Assembly: GCA_034231615.1 (NCBI GenBank)
Contig: CM067309.1
Span: 41,484,181 to 41,548,180 of the forward strand
Reading direction: 5' to 3'
Origin: Meghimatium bilineatum
Taxonomy: Eukaryota > Mollusca > Gastropoda > Stylommatophora > Philomycidae
DNA length: 64,000 bases
Position numbers and translations under genes: made by a program. Of the stretch, positions 9,505 to 21,065 are shown piece after piece. Within the stretch, counting starts at the first letter, position 1. Each line of letters opens with the position of its first letter. The notes under the pieces are model-generated. The model made no database searches. It saw only the letters and a program-made list of their open reading frames with translations, and was not told where the DNA came from.

Positions 9505-10512
9505 AGGATTAGGTTTAGAGAATAATCTATTAGGTTAAGGGTTATAATTAGGTTTAGAGAATATCTATTAGGTTAAGGGTTATAATTAGGTTTAGAGAAT
9601 AATCTATTAGGTTAAGGGTTATAATTAGGTTTAGAGAATAATCTATTAGGTTAAGGGTTATAATTAGGTTTAGAGAATAATCTATTAGGTTAAGGGTTAT
9701 AATTAGGTTTAGAGAATAGGCTATTAGGTTAAGGGTTATAATTAGGTTTAGAGAATAGGCTATTAGGTTAAGGGTTATAATTAGGTTTAGAGAATAGGCT
9801 ATTAGGTTAAGGGTTATAATTAGGTTTAGAGAATAATCTATTAGGTTAAGGGTTATAATTAGGTTTAGAGAATAATCTATTAGGTTAAGGGTTATAATTA
9901 GGTTTAGAGAATAGGCTATTAGGTTAAGGGTTATAATTAGGTTTAGAGAATAGGCTATTAGGTTAAGGGTTATAATTAGGTTTAGAGAATAGGCTATTAG
10001 GTTAAGGGTTATAATTAGGTTTAGAGAATAATCTATTAGGTTAAGGGTTATAATTAGGTTTAGAGAATAGGCTATTAGGTTAAGGGTTATAATTAGGTTT
10101 AGAGAATAGGCTATTAGGTTAAGGGTTATAATTAGGTTTAGAGAATAATCTATTAGGTTAAGGGTTATAATTAGGTTTAGAGAATAGGCTATTAGGTTAA
10201 GGGTTATAATTAGGTTTAGAGAATAGGCTATTAGGTTAAGGGTTATAATTAGGTTTAGAGAATAATCTATTAGGTTAAGGGTTATAATTAGGTTTAGAGA
10301 ATAGGCTATTAGGTTAAGGGTTATAATTAGGTTTAGAGAATAGGCTATTAGGTTAAGGGTTATAATTAGGTTTAGAGAATAGGCTATTAGGTTAAGGGTT
10401 ATAATTAGGTTTAGAGAATAGGCTATTAGGTTAAGGGTTATAATTAGGTTTAGAGAATAGGCTATTAGGTTAAGGGTTATAATTAGGTTTAGAGAATAGG
10501 CTATTAGGGTTA
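9505..10512. repeat. Telomere-like minisatellite, 39-bp unit x ~26
   Basis: About 26 copies of a 39-bp unit are made of TTAGG, TTAAGGG and TTAGG words (TTAGGTTAAGGGTTATAATT, AGGTTTAGAGAAT). Units differ mainly at one dinucleotide: AATAATCTA (N) or AATAGGCTA (G). One early unit is short by about 3 bp. The minus strand has a 344-codon hydrophobic open frame (unit LNLIAYSLNLIIT) that I regard as an artefact of the stop-free unit. The words resemble TTAGGG telomere DNA. Confidence 0.95.
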
Positions 10513-10599
10513 GGATTATGATTCGTTTTAGAGAGTGAAATATTATTAATAATAATAATAAAAGCGGCGGAGAAGAAATAAAATGCACATGTGAAACAT

Positions 10600-12500
10600 T
10601 GTCTTATAAAACTTAAATATTGGTTAGTAAGTAATCATCTCTAAATGGAGTCGCGTGGCGGAGAGATCGCAACGGCCGCAGAGATCGCAACGGCTCCCGG
10701 GTCAGCATCAAAAAGTTCTAACTGGAAAGCTCTTGTTTCTGGCATGCACCGTATTTGGAATGGTATAGCTATTAGGATGACTCCTTTTTCTAAAGTATAA
10801 ATTGACGCCGTTTTCTAAAGGGTGCACAATGTCGACTTTTCCTTAAGGGTACACACAAAATAAGAAGTGTTGTTGGCACATTAACCCTTTCAGTCCTGGC
10901 TGATCAGGAAACACTCCGGGCTTCATGACCAGGGCAAGGGGAATAACTCCGCAAAAATAAGAGATGATTGTGCAAGAAAACTAATTTAAAAAAAAATTGC
11001 AATCAATTTTTATGATTCAGTCTGATTAACAGATAAATGGAAAAGTACAGATCTGTGAACATATCTTTGTGAATGTCATGTAAGACAAGTTTACTTGTCA
11101 TTTAACATCATGCGAGGACAAACATGAGCACCAGAATCATGTCGGCTTCATTTACTTGTGTCAAATTGTTTGCTGATAAATGTTTCAATAAAGGCTGCAA
11201 AGCCGTCTCCTTTGCACAGCATGAGACAGCATCATTCTGTAACTGTTAACTACACCAAACATATAGGTCTAGTTCCGACAAAGAAATCACTAGATATCTG
11301 GTTAAACTGGTTTCCCCCCCCCCCCCCAAAAGGATCTCGCGTTTCTGAAAATTTTAATACATGCATACACAACATTGGTTAGCTCTGCACATGAACGGCT
11401 CACGAAAAAACACAGAAAGATAGGCTTAGTTTGATCATATCAATCTCGATCAATGTCGTTTGCAGGACCTGATTTTTTCTTGATCAATATTGACATAGAT
11501 CAGTCGTGTTGACTATTCTCAGTCATTACTAAGTCTACGATAGCCGCGGTCGGGACGTGCATATCATCAATTAGGCCTACACTACTACATATTGCTGCTA
11601 ATTTCAACTAGACCTACTAAATACTGAACTACTACGCCATCAGCATCTGATTCACTCATGTTCTCTAGAATTCCATTTAAAAATTGCCTATCAACATCAT
11701 GTGAATCATACGTAGGTCCATTTTTTACCAAGTTTTGAGGAAAATTTAAGGTCATACTAAACCTTGCACAGTTCGGAAACGCCAGCTGTTAGAAACGATC
11801 TGAAAAGAACACTGGAAGCCGCCATTACCGGTAATCACGTCTAATTTAGCATGTCTATTGGCATGGAATCAATCAAAATGGCCGCGTGTCAAGCGGGCGC
11901 CAAAGGGTTATACGGGATGGAATATATAGCGGGCTCCAACGGGTTACCAGGGATTGAATGGGTTAAAATAATTCTCTCTTTAGAGTGTGTGTACCCACAA
12001 TCCTGCTATATTTAAAATATGACAGACCTACAGTAATCACAGTAGGTAGTATCGAATAATTGTTTCAAGGGTTCCACTATGTTAAAATGTTCGAGAAACA
12101 CTGGTGTATACAGCTTTCCAGTTGGATTCTGGAACCTGGAGTAAAAATGAACGGAAATAGGTATAAGAGTTGCCACTATTTGTAAATAAAACATACTAAC
12201 AACCGAGATAGCGACAGATGACGTTTCGGCTGAAAACATTCATCAGGACGAAAGACTGCAAACGAAAAAAGCAACAAATTAAACATACGAATGCACAAAT
12301 GATGTGACCATGGTAGGAAGAAGAGCCTAAAGCGTGATATGAAACGTGGTGAGGAAGAGAAAGATAAAAGCTGGAAGGGTCCAGCAACCTAAGAGAATTC
12401 AGAAATAGCATGACCAGTAGATATGGTGGACAGAAGAGGGGTGATGAGATTTGAGTGAGACGATAAAATGAAAGAATTTAAAATGAAATAATTAACGGGT
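10600..12500. other. Stretch without recognisable gene
   Basis: It holds a short direct repeat GAGATCGCAACGGC (10664-10695), a poly-C run of about 15 (11313-11327), and the recurrent GCCGAAACGTCATC motif on the minus strand at 12205-12250. ORFs of 70-75 codons show no domain. I found no RNA gene. Confidence 0.35.
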
Positions 12501-12519
12501 TTACGTATTTCAGTGTGAG

Positions 12520-12850
12520 TATATGTTATGTTATGTTCCTCCAGGCCATAGGCGGCGCATAGAGCAGAAACCATAGCTTTCCATTTCTGTCTTTGTGTTG
12601 CCAGGTCTTTCAATTCTTGCGTGTTGTTTAGGTTCATTGACATGCCTTCTGTATTAATGGTTCTTCGTAGAGTTTCTCTAGGTCTCCCTCTTCTTCTTAC
12701 TCCAGGTGGCACCCAATATAGTGATTGCTGGGGAATTCTTAGGCTGTTCATTATGAGTATATAACCTACGCATTTACCGCAGAGTTTATCGTGGGTTATA
12801 CTGTCACAGACAAGAATGTCAAACATGGTAGAAAAAGAGTGACAGAGAAT
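12520..12850 (-). mobile_element. 5'-truncated LINE, RT C-terminus (family H)
   Basis: The minus strand reads RIPQQSLYWVPPGVRRRGRP, RETLRRTINTEG, LKDLATQRQKWKAMVSALCA and AYGLEEHN. The order WxP.GxRRRGRPxxTWRRT, then A.DR..W+..V.ALC is the conserved tail of many LINE-encoded RT proteins. The 3' end carries CATAACATAACATATAC, a short AT-rich tail. The ORF extends upstream into unrelated sequence. A related, worse copy lies at 17690-17945. Confidence 0.75.
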
Positions 12851-13436
12851 CAACTGGTATCGATCGAGGAGTGTGGAAGGTAGAGGGCAGCGAGACAGTA
12901 TGAGGTCATGCCGAAAGTTATGTAAATAAATGGACAGAGAATTGTTATAAAAGAGAACAGACAGAAGAGAAGAGAAGGATAAATTGATGAAATGAAGGAG
13001 AGAATGATGAGGACGACAAACCAGTCAAAAGTGACAAAAGTTGTGGTGACACAGACATCCTAGCATTCGCATGAGGTTCTTTAAGCACGTACTCTGCCCG
13101 GACTGTAACCACACGCGCAGACACTGAAAGAATAATGTTTTTAATCTTCCAACTCACACAAACTGGACATTATTTCGTCTTTTACAGTTACACCTTTAAC
13201 ACAATGTTCCCACTCGTCAGGATATTGTATTCCAGAATTTCCTTTTTTCGTGAGCTGGCTAGAAAATGACTGAATAGTGCCATCTTCAGCGGTACTTATT
13301 AGCAATGGAGCAATTTGAAGTGTTCCTAAAGCATCAATCGTGGTACCCATTTCCTGGTAATCTGATGAATCCCAAGGGCATATTATTTTCTCAAACTAAT
13401 ATAAATGTGAAGATTATTACTTGATTGCACTGAAAC

Positions 13437-13775
13437 ATAACATATACCCTAAAACATGGCATATATCCTAAAACATGGCATATATCCTAAAACATGGTAT
13501 ATATCCTGAAACATGGCATATATCCTGAAACATGGAATATATCCTAAAACATGGCATATATCCTAAAACATGGCATATATCCTAAAACATGGCATATATC
13601 CTAAAACATGGCATATATCCTAAAACATGGCATATATCCTAAAACATGGCATATATCCTAAAACATGGCATATATCCTAAAACATTGCAAATATCATAAA
13701 AATGGCATATATCCTGAAACATGGCATATATCCTGAAACATAGCATGTATCCTGAAATACGACATATATCCCAGA
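13437..13775. repeat. Minisatellite, 19-bp unit x ~17
   Basis: The unit is CCTAAAACATGGCATATAT. Copies towards the right end change CCTAAAA to CCTGAAA and one unit is shortened. Since 19 is not a multiple of 3 the array cannot maintain a single peptide repeat. Confidence 0.95.
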
Positions 13776-13849
13776 ATATCACATCGAATTTGTATATGTT
13801 TATAAATATATGTTTGCGTTGCTTATTTTGCATTAGATAACCAGAGTTG

Positions 13850-14045
13850 ATATCAACTTCCGCCGAATGCGGATGTGTTAGGCCATTGGCGAAAATAACA
13901 CGGTAATACAACGAATGTTCATGTTCTGAATTACATTCTGCTGGAAATCTAGTAGGAATATCGTTCTGCCGCAACAGTGATCGAACGGGAGTTTGAGAAT
14001 GAACGCAAACGGGAGTTTGAGAATGAACGCTGAAGACGTAGTTCA
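13850..14045 (+). mobile_element. S element, subfamily B, with duplicated 3' end
   Basis: It carries CGCCGAATGCGGATGTGTTA, GCGAAAATAACACGGTAATA, TCTGCTGGAAATCTAGTAGG and then GGGAGTTTGAGAATGAACGC twice in tandem. The last 28 bp are therefore duplicated. A short GAAGACG remnant stands in place of the (GAA)n tail. Confidence 0.7.
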
Positions 14046-14104
14046 CTGATGAGTAGTGGATAGAATACACCAGGGCCCGGTGGTAAAAGAGCTAGAAGTC
14101 GACA

Positions 14105-14172
14105 ATCACGGAGCTGTTAAGCCGTTCGCTTTGTGCACGAGAAGTTGCAGGTTCGAATCCAGCTTTCGTTGA
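14105..14172 (+). other. tRNA-like SINE head
   Basis: GGAGCTGTTAAGCCGTTCG is an A-box-like start and GCAGGTTCGAATCC is a good B box 40 bases later. The outer sequences do not pair into an acceptor stem, so it is a tRNA-derived SINE head rather than a tRNA gene. Confidence 0.5.
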
Positions 14173-14659
14173 CTTATGTATAAAGTGATTTTTTTTCGGA
14201 AATCCCTACAGATTATCGTTTGATATTACGGAGTTACGTGCTTGAGTGATACTCGCGGCAAGACTTGTGCCGCTTCGTTGAGGGGAACGGTATAAATTTG
14301 TTGCAACCAAACTACAATGAAGTCAATCATCTATGCCCTTTGAGAGATAGAAGTAGAACATGGACATTTAAATATAGAAGAGAATACGTATCGGAATTGT
14401 AAAACGTCACAGAAAAAGTCGGTTGTTATCAATAATAGCCGGGATTTCCCGCACTGTTTTATTTACTAGGACTTCTCCGAAATAGCGTTCAAGCTAATCG
14501 CACACTGTGTCACCCATCATTACATCTGCTATGGATCACATGTCACATTGTTCTTAAACTATGTGTCTCCTTACAATGAAAAGCACGTCGAAGTCCGATC
14601 TTTAAGATAAGTGAAGATACATGAGATCAGCGCGCAAGTCTATCAAGGAGAGGTTTATA

Positions 14660-14745
14660 CTTGTGAAGGAGGGGTGTAGCGTAGTGGTTAGTGCACAGGC
14701 TTCGCAAATTAGTGGTGCTGGGTTCATTCCCCTGATGATAAAGCG
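14660..14745 (+). other. tRNA-like SINE head
   Basis: GTGTAGCGTAGTGGTTAGTG resembles an A box and GGGTTCATTCCCC a B box. It resembles the T2 family head (27630-27905). The T2 body does not follow; a CA repeat (14797-14808) comes soon after. Confidence 0.55.
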
Positions 14746-15149
14746 TGAAACGGGTTAACGAAGTTTTGCTAATAACACGAACCACACATAGGCACACACA
14801 CACACACAAATCGATGTTCCGATCGAATGGCCTTTATCAAGGATAACATACACGTATACATAAAAAACGACAAGTAGGGGCACCACAACTTGCGTTCACA
14901 TGTCTAACGAAATGGCCGGAAGGATAGACGTTAGGTCAGAGGTGATACAAACAGGAAATGTACAGAAATAGGAAATATACCAAAAAATATGTTATTGTTG
15001 TTGTTTTTGTACATTTCCTATTTCGTGAAAAACTAAAACACATTAAGGTGCGAATGCTAGCCCTCGTACAGATCCTCGGATAAACTATAACACATTTATA
15101 CAAGAAACAACACTGCAGATATAGACATTATTAGCCAACGAAAGAAGAA

Positions 15150-15240
15150 GAGTATCATTCCCTTGATTTTATTGACTGTCACACACAGAATAATCACGAT
15201 GACCAATGAAAATCACGGAAATAGCCAAATGAGTCATTAA
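15150..15240. mobile_element. Snapback MITE, copy 1
   Basis: TTCCCTTGATTTTATTGACT on the left is answered by ATGAAAATCACGGAAATAG on the right, giving a hairpin with about 35-base arms. The same hairpin occurs in better shape at 17141-17230. Confidence 0.6.
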
Positions 15241-15399
15241 AAAGGCTTGATATCCCATTTACCATTATGGCTTATATTGTAGACATGTACATATTTGCTC
15301 TCATGTTTGAGTACAACTGGTACAGCACCGATGTTACCAGGGACATTCCCTAATGTAGCACATTCTTATATCAATCAATATCAATATACCCATAACCCT

Positions 15400-15855
15400 T
15401 CAGGGTCGTAGGGGTACCACATTGGATGCTTCAGCACATAGAGTCCTCCAGCGAATTCTATCCTCAGCGATGCGGATGAGTGTGGAAATATCTAGCCCTG
15501 TCCATTCCTTGATGTTGTCTGTCCATGTCTTTATTTGTCCTCCTCTGCTTCTTCCACCCTCGACAGTTCCCTGCAGTATTGTTTTTGACAAGGTATCGTG
15601 CCTGCATACATGTCCGAACCATGTTAGTTTTCGTCGTTTCACTATTGAAAGCAATGGCTCCTGGACACCTGCACACATCTCTACTTTATTTCTTACGTAC
15701 ACATTGGTCTTATGTTCTCTATAGGAAATTAGTAGAATTCTTCTGTAGCATTTATACTCGAAAGCCTGTAATCTTCTCTCCATGTCCGCAGTGAGTGTCC
15801 AACTCTCACAACCATACAACACAACAGAAAGCACATTATTATGAGGACTATTCAA
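15400..15855 (-). mobile_element. 5'-truncated LINE, RT C-terminus (family D), open frame
   Basis: An uninterrupted 151-codon frame reads VLYGCESWTLTADMERRLQA, FEYKCYRRILLISYREHKTN, RRKLTWFGHVCRHDTLSKTI and ..RIRWRTLCAEAS. These are the YGxESW, R+LRISY, WFGHVxRHD and W+.LCAEA blocks of a LINE RT C-terminus. The 3' end is rich in TATTGATATTGATTG. No lesions are visible over this span, which suggests a recent insertion, but the catalytic palm is missing. Confidence 0.85.
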
Positions 15856-15913
15856 TGATTAAAAGCAGACAACATTTTAAAGAATATCCTCGTCAAGTAA
15901 ACGTTTCAAGCTC

Positions 15914-16268
15914 ACTTATAACTGAGCCATGACCAGGCCCCACGACTGGGAAATGACCTGGCTTCACGACTGAGCCATGACTTGGCTTCACGACTGAGCA
16001 ATGACTGGACTCCACGACTGAGCATGAAGGGTTCCACGACTGAGCCATGACCTGACTTCACGACTGAGCCATGACCTGGCACCACACCTGAGTCATGACC
16101 TGTCTCCACGACAGTGCCATGACCTGGCTTCACGGCTGAGAAATGACCAGGCTCCATAACTGAGCCATGACCTAACTCCACGACTGAGCCATGACCTGAC
16201 TCCACGAATGAGCCATGACCAGACTCCACGACTGGGCCATGACCTGGCTCCACGACTGAGCCATGTAT
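15914..16268. repeat. Minisatellite, 24-bp unit x ~14
   Basis: Diverged copies of CACGACTGAGCCATGACCTG plus GCTY occur in tandem. The 24-bp period keeps a minus-strand frame open (GHGSVVE repeats). Units vary at several positions, so the array is older than those at 36 or 56 kb. Confidence 0.9.
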
Positions 16269-16329
16269 ATTAACGTAATTCCACTGTAAATACACGATGT
16301 TTAAGCATTAAAATAACCCACTTTAGCTC

Positions 16330-16400
16330 GAAGATCTATCGCTGTGGTAAGAACACAGTTACCACACGGTTCCAACCTCAGCACTATCGATCGATGCTGA
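16330..16400 (+). other. Weak tRNA-like head
   Basis: CGCTGTGGTAAGAACACAG and ACGGTTCCAACCTC lie at A-box/B-box spacing. The match is poor, and the flanks (16290-17130) show nothing else recognisable. Confidence 0.3.
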
Positions 16401-17140
16401 GCTGCCACACATTTCAGTGACCCACGTCAGAAAATGAACACACATTAAGAAACACGTGAATATATTGGGAAATACTTACATCATTAATTTCCTCTATTCT
16501 CCTTACAACGATGATTCTTAATCTGGTTATTCACTTGCCCTCGTAGGAAAATGTCTTCACGTTTTGTTACTTTATTTCTTAACTACCTGATGTTTGGAAT
16601 TGATGACTCTAGTACATGCTCCTGAGGAAGATCTCAGACAAAACACAACATATTTTACAGAACTGCCTACTGTACCATTTCATAAGAAGAAAATAACGGG
16701 TATAATAAACAGCTCTGACGGACACGTCTACGGGGCTGGTGACTACAGTACAATTGATTGAGGACATTCATATGAACATCTCACATATACGGGAAAACTA
16801 GGAAGAAAGTTACAGTTGTATGTGTTTCCCCATCCTAATTTCAAACTTTGCCTCCATATCTCCCTTTAAAATCATTGTGGCCCCTGTGAGAACTAAATGA
16901 CAAATGTTGAGAACTATCGTTTTAGGGGGAAAAAAGATATAAATAGCACACCATATCTCTTGTGATTTAATGAACCGAAAAAACCCACAATATACAACTC
17001 CGGTATTAGGTTGAAAGGGACGTGCATCGGCAAGGGGCTTTAACCCACTATTTACTAAATAATAAACACATCTTTTGAGGTGCCGCATGACCGCCTACAA
17101 GATAAGACCTGCTGGCTGACAGGACATCCAGCCTTAAAAA

Positions 17141-17230
17141 ACTCATTTGACTGTTCCCTTGATTTTCATTGGCTGTCACAAAATATAACCATAGTGACTA
17201 ATAGAAATCACGGGAATAGTCAAATGACTC
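17141..17230. mobile_element. Snapback MITE, copy 2
   Basis: ACTCATTTGACTGTTCCCTT on the left pairs with CACGGGAATAGTCAAATGA on the right, forming a 90-bp hairpin with about 38-base arms. No ORF is possible. Copy 1 is at 15150-15240. Confidence 0.75.
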
Positions 17231-17394
17231 AGGAAGGAATTAGTGGGTATGTCTTATTTTGCTCGGTTGAATCAAAAGGGAGCAACAAGGGAGCACCTTG
17301 ACATGCAAAGATTGTCAAAGTCTAAGTAGTTTTGCGCGTGAGAATATCTATATAAGTCTGATGAAGGCTATAGTGACACAAAACGTCATGCTAT

Positions 17395-17525
17395 AGTCCG
17401 ATGTGTTATGCCGAAGGGATAAGAGATCACACCAACAGTATCAACCACGACACAGTTCATTTCATGAAGCAGATTACGATCTACCAATTTGGAGAATGAA
17501 TGCTGAAGAAAGATGATGCATTTCG
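17395..17525 (+). mobile_element. S element, decayed partial copy
   Basis: AGTCCGATGTGTTATGCCGA, ACCACGACACAGTTCAT and TTTGGAGAATGAATGCTGAA follow the family order. The centre is poorly conserved. Confidence 0.5.
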
Positions 17526-17603
17526 AGAAATTGAAAAAAGGGACTTTTTTTGTAGGGTTTGTTCTCAAACTCCTACTGCAACTCTCTGCAGGATAATCTA
17601 TTT

Positions 17604-17766
17604 ATCAATCCACCCATCTATTCATCCATCTCTATTCATCCATCCATAATTGAATCTAATATAAATCTAATCTATATATGTCCCTTCAGCGCCGAATACG
17701 TTGCATAGTGTAGAAACCATAGTTCTTGTTCGAGCGATATGATGCTAGTGTGTGTGTGTGTGTAAT
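17604..17766. repeat. Simple repeats: (ATCC)n and (TG)n
   Basis: An ATCC/ATCT-type tetranucleotide stretch occupies about 17600-17655. A (GT)7 run lies near 17748-17763 inside the adjoining LINE fragment. Confidence 0.75.
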
Positions 17767-17945
17767 TCTTGTACGTTGTTGAGACCCAGAGTCATAATCT
17801 CTTTGATTGTTGTACTGCGACAAGTCTCTCTTGATTTTCCTTTTGCTTTTGTCATCTGATACCCAATTTAACGCTTGTAGTAGCAGACAGTTTTTATTCA
17901 TTCCAAGTACATGTCCGATATAAGTCCATCGTTTTCTTCAATTCA
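17690..17945 (-). mobile_element. Decayed LINE fragment, RT C-terminus (family H-like)
   Basis: The minus strand gives LLLQALNWVSDDKSKRK, then an out-of-frame RETCRSTT-like block, NNVQELH and TMVSTLCN. This is the same order as the family H copy at 12520-12850 (QSLYWVPPGVRRRGRPRETL..NNTQEL..MVSALC). It lies directly downstream of a family C fragment. Confidence 0.5.
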
Positions 17946-18690
17946 TTCATTTTACTTTAGCGCTGAAGTTAGCGCATAGGGCAGAGGTCAGATCACTCCA
18001 ATTCTAAGTTAGCGCATAGGGCAGATCTCTCCAATTCTGTCTGTTCAAAGTTATTGTGTGCAGTTCTTGAATAGTATGAATATTTTTTGTTTTACTTTCT
18101 CTAAGTATTGTTCTTCTGAGTGTTTCCTTTGGTCTATCCCTGGCTCTTCTGCCTGTTGGTATCTAAGCAATAGGTAGTGGTGTATTCTGTTATTGTCTGA
18201 GCGTAGGACATGTCCTATGTAGGACCAACGGTGTTTTCTAATAACATTTGTGATGTAGTTTTGATGTGTCTCTTCTCTGATATTTTAGTTAGATTTGAAT
18301 TTGCTCCAGTGGGTGTTAGTTATCCTACGAAGGCAATTGTTTTCGAAACTCAATAATTTCTTTTCTGAAGATAACGAACTTTTCCAGCTCTTACATCCAT
18401 ATGGCAGCACTGGAATGACGCAGGAATTAAATAAGCACTTTTTCGTGGATGTACTGATTGACTTTGACCTCCAGATATTAGACAGTCTGTTAATGGCACT
18501 TGATGCTAATGCAGTGAGAGTTATAATTTCTGACATAACATCGCCGTCGAGTGTTAATTTGCTTCCTAGATAGGAAAATGTGTGTACCTTTTCAAGTTGT
18601 TGTCCATTTAAATTAATTTCCTTCTTAATGGTCCTGTTATATTTCCCAGAAGAATGTGGTCCAGAGAGCACGGGTTGCGTTCCGTCGCCG
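17945..18690 (-). mobile_element. 5'-truncated LINE (family C), longest copy
   Basis: The frame reads INLNGQQLEKVHTFSYLGSK, LTLDGDVMSEIITLTALA, NIWRSKSISTSTKKCLFNSC, VIPVLPYGCKSWKSS, LRRITNTHWSKFKSN, and then with decay RHRWSYIGHVLRSDNNRI and ETLRRT. FSYLGS is the block after the RT palm and LPYGCKSW corresponds to LLYGSETW. The ATGA-type tail lies at 17940-17955 (inverted). A 27-bp partial duplication (AAGTTAGCGCATAGGGCAGA) sits at 17966-18025. Confidence 0.8.
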
Positions 18691-18719
18691 ATTTATTTCC
18701 ACAATTTGTCTGACTTCAG

Positions 18720-18965
18720 TGATGTCTTCTTCTATTCTTGCATTCATTCTCAAACTCCTGCAGACTAGCAGGATGAAGTCCGGAGAACGGAATGCGTTGT
18801 CTCACGGTTTATATCATTGCTGCGATATCTGCGCTTTCATCCTGAGACATCCGACTTCAGCATGATTGAGTCCCTGACCCTATATGGGATGGGACAGCCA
18901 TAACCTCCTTAGTCGCCTCTTACAACATGCATGGAGGGTACACTGTTATTCTATCCCCCCCCCTC
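18720..18965 (-). mobile_element. S element, subfamily A
   Basis: On the plus strand it reads TCATTCTCAAACTCCTGCAG, ATGAAGTCCGGAGAACGGAA, ATCATTGCTGCGATATCTGC, CATCCGACTTCAGCATGATT, ATATGGGATGGGACAGCC, TCGCCTCTTACAACATGCAT and a poly-C run. All family blocks are present; the 5' end is replaced by (C)n. Confidence 0.85.
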
Positions 18966-19059
18966 ATAAGATAGGTAATCATTACATGGCTTCTGGCGAC
19001 AAATGTTATCAATGATCATAATTTGTGATATATTCTGGTTGGATTACCGTCCATGGGAA

Positions 19060-19785
19060 GGCGTGAATCCGAACATGATGAACAGTGAAACTCGCCATGA
19101 GGAAGTGAGAATCTCGCCACGAGAAAGAGTGAATTTCTCCATGAAGTAGTGAGATCACACCATGAGGAAGAGTGAGTTCCAGTTTAACCATGAGGGAACG
19201 AGAATTCAACATGGGGAAAGAGTGACTCTCACCACGATCGAGAGTGAATCCCGCCATGGGGAAGAGTGAATCCCGCCATGGGGAAGAGTGAATCCCGCCA
19301 TGGGGAAGAGTGAATCCCGCCATGGGGTAGAGTGAATCACGCCATGGGGAAGAGTGAATCATGGAATGGGTAGAGTGAATTACGCCATGGGGAAGAGTGA
19401 ATCACGGAATGGGTAGAGTGAATTACGCCATGGGGAAGAGTGAATCACGGAATTGGTAGAGTGAATCACGCCATGGGGAAGAGTGAATCACGGAATTGGT
19501 AGAGTGAATCACGTCATGGGGGAAGAGTGAATCACGGAATTGGTAGAGTGAATCACGCCATGGGGAAGAATGAATCCCGCCATGGGAAAGAGTGAACCCC
19601 CCCCCCCCCCCCCACAATAGGAAAGAGTGAATCCAACAGTGACGAGTAGTGAATCCAACCATGGAAAAGATTGAATCCCACATGAGGAAGAGTGATTCCA
19701 ATCTTGAGGAAGAGTAAAATCCAACATGATGAAAATGAATCGCACTATGAGGAAGAGTGAATCCCGGCATATGAAAGGAAAAGTG
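19060..19785. repeat. Minisatellite, 22-bp unit with 44-bp dimer structure
   Basis: The basic unit AATCCCGCCATGGGGAAGAG+TG is repeated. Between about 19330 and 19560 two unit types alternate (ACGCCATGGGGAAGAGTG and ACGGAATTGGTAGAGTG), giving a 44-bp dimer. A poly-C run (19598-19612) breaks the array. The outer units are strongly diverged. Confidence 0.9.
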
Positions 19786-19789
19786 AATC

Positions 19790-19965
19790 ATGACCGGGCA
19801 CTGTGAATCGCTACATTTCTGAATGGACACTGTGATCACTACACTCCTGACAAGGCGCCGTGATCACTGTACTTTTGGCAGGGCACTGTGAATCACAGTA
19901 CTCCAGACAGGGCACTGAAAAATAGTGCATGTCTGACAGGGCACTGTGATTCATTGCGTGCCATT
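19790..19965. repeat. Short tandem repeat, ~36-bp unit x 5
   Basis: The words GGGCACTGTGAATC and CACTACACTCCTGACA repeat five times with substitutions, directly after the 22-bp array. Confidence 0.7.
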
Positions 19966-20690
19966 AAATCTGTTCTATGCTCAGCCATACGGATATGCAA
20001 TACGCAATGTTAAATATAGAACTATATTCTCGGAACAATTACTCGATAAGCAAATGAAACTGCCGTTGTCGGCAGTCAACCTGACCCATGAAATGTTCCC
20101 CTAGAACTCTGGCTCACACATCTTCTATCGATTTATTGCTTGCGTTGCATGTGTAGGAAATATAACCGGCAGCGACAGAGGTGTTGAACTGCTGCCAACA
20201 CAGAGGTGGGCATTTGGGGAAATCCCGTTTTTATGTCCTGGAGCGTGCAATATATTCCGTTCTTGGAAGCAATCTATTTTATTCCATGAAGAGATTGGAG
20301 GGGGAAGGGTATTAGTACGAGACATTACAAATAGGATCATCAAATGTGCAGGGTTGCCAATTTAGAGCTTTTTCAAACTAGATCTTGTGATATTTTCAAG
20401 ACATCTGATGCCAAAATATTTGAAAGAGCGGGAACACTAGCTCTTCTAAAAATATCTGGCCTTTTTTTAGCGCTTTTCTTCATTCTTTTCTGCATTTTAG
20501 TGTTTTTAACTCGTCTATTTTTTACGAATACTAAAATGGCAAAATATGAATAACTACAAAAAGTAAGTTGTCATCGTGATAAATGCTTAAACAGGCAATA
20601 TTTAACTATCTTTTGAAATCATTCAACTATTAACATAATCTTGTTCTAACAAAACAGTTAGGCCACGGTGTGTAAATGTGAATATGGTTT
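19966..20690. other. Stretch without recognisable gene
   Basis: Small ORFs of about 70 codons have no domain. No tandem repeat or element end is visible. Confidence 0.35.
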
Positions 20691-21065
20691 TATCGTTGTG
20701 TCATGATTTACAGCTTAGCTGCGATATCTGCGCCTTTCGAACTCTCGATATCAGCATGGCGTATGTATCATTTTGATCATATATTCTTCTTCTTCTGCGT
20801 TCATTCTCAAACTCTTGCTAGATCTCTCTTGTAGCAGGATCATGAATCTACTAGATTTTCAGCAGTATGTAGTCCAAAAATGGAAATTCATTGTGTCGCC
20901 ATTTTATTTGCGCCAGTGGTCTGACACATCCGTCTTCAGCAGGTGATCCTATATGGGATGGGACGGCTAACTCTCCCCCCCCCCTCCAACACTCTCTTAG
21001 TCTCCTAGTACAACATGTATGGAAGGTAAGTAGTGGTGCTCTTATTTGCACCCCTTTCTGGCCCC
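20690..21065 (-). mobile_element. Two adjacent S elements (partial A, then B)
   Basis: 20690-20760 carries the subfamily A middle (GTTGTGTCATGATTTACAGC, GCGATATCTGCGCCTTTCG). 20790-21065 is a nearly complete subfamily B copy with TCTTCTTCTGCGTTCATTC, CTCTTGTAGCAGGATCATGA, GTGTCGCCATTTTATTTGCG, CACATCCGTCTTCAGCAGG and TTCTGGCCCCGTCAACAC. A 35-bp direct repeat (CCCGTCAACACAAGGAAGAT) follows the 5' end at 21065-21125. Confidence 0.75.

Noticed and set aside
9554-10588. 344-codon hydrophobic ORF on the minus strand
   Set aside because: It is the translation of the 39-bp telomere-like array; apparent membrane character comes from AT-rich repeats.
14105-14172. Functional tRNA gene
   Set aside because: A- and B-box-like words exist here and at a dozen other places, but none has a 7-bp acceptor stem with a full cloverleaf; they are SINE heads.
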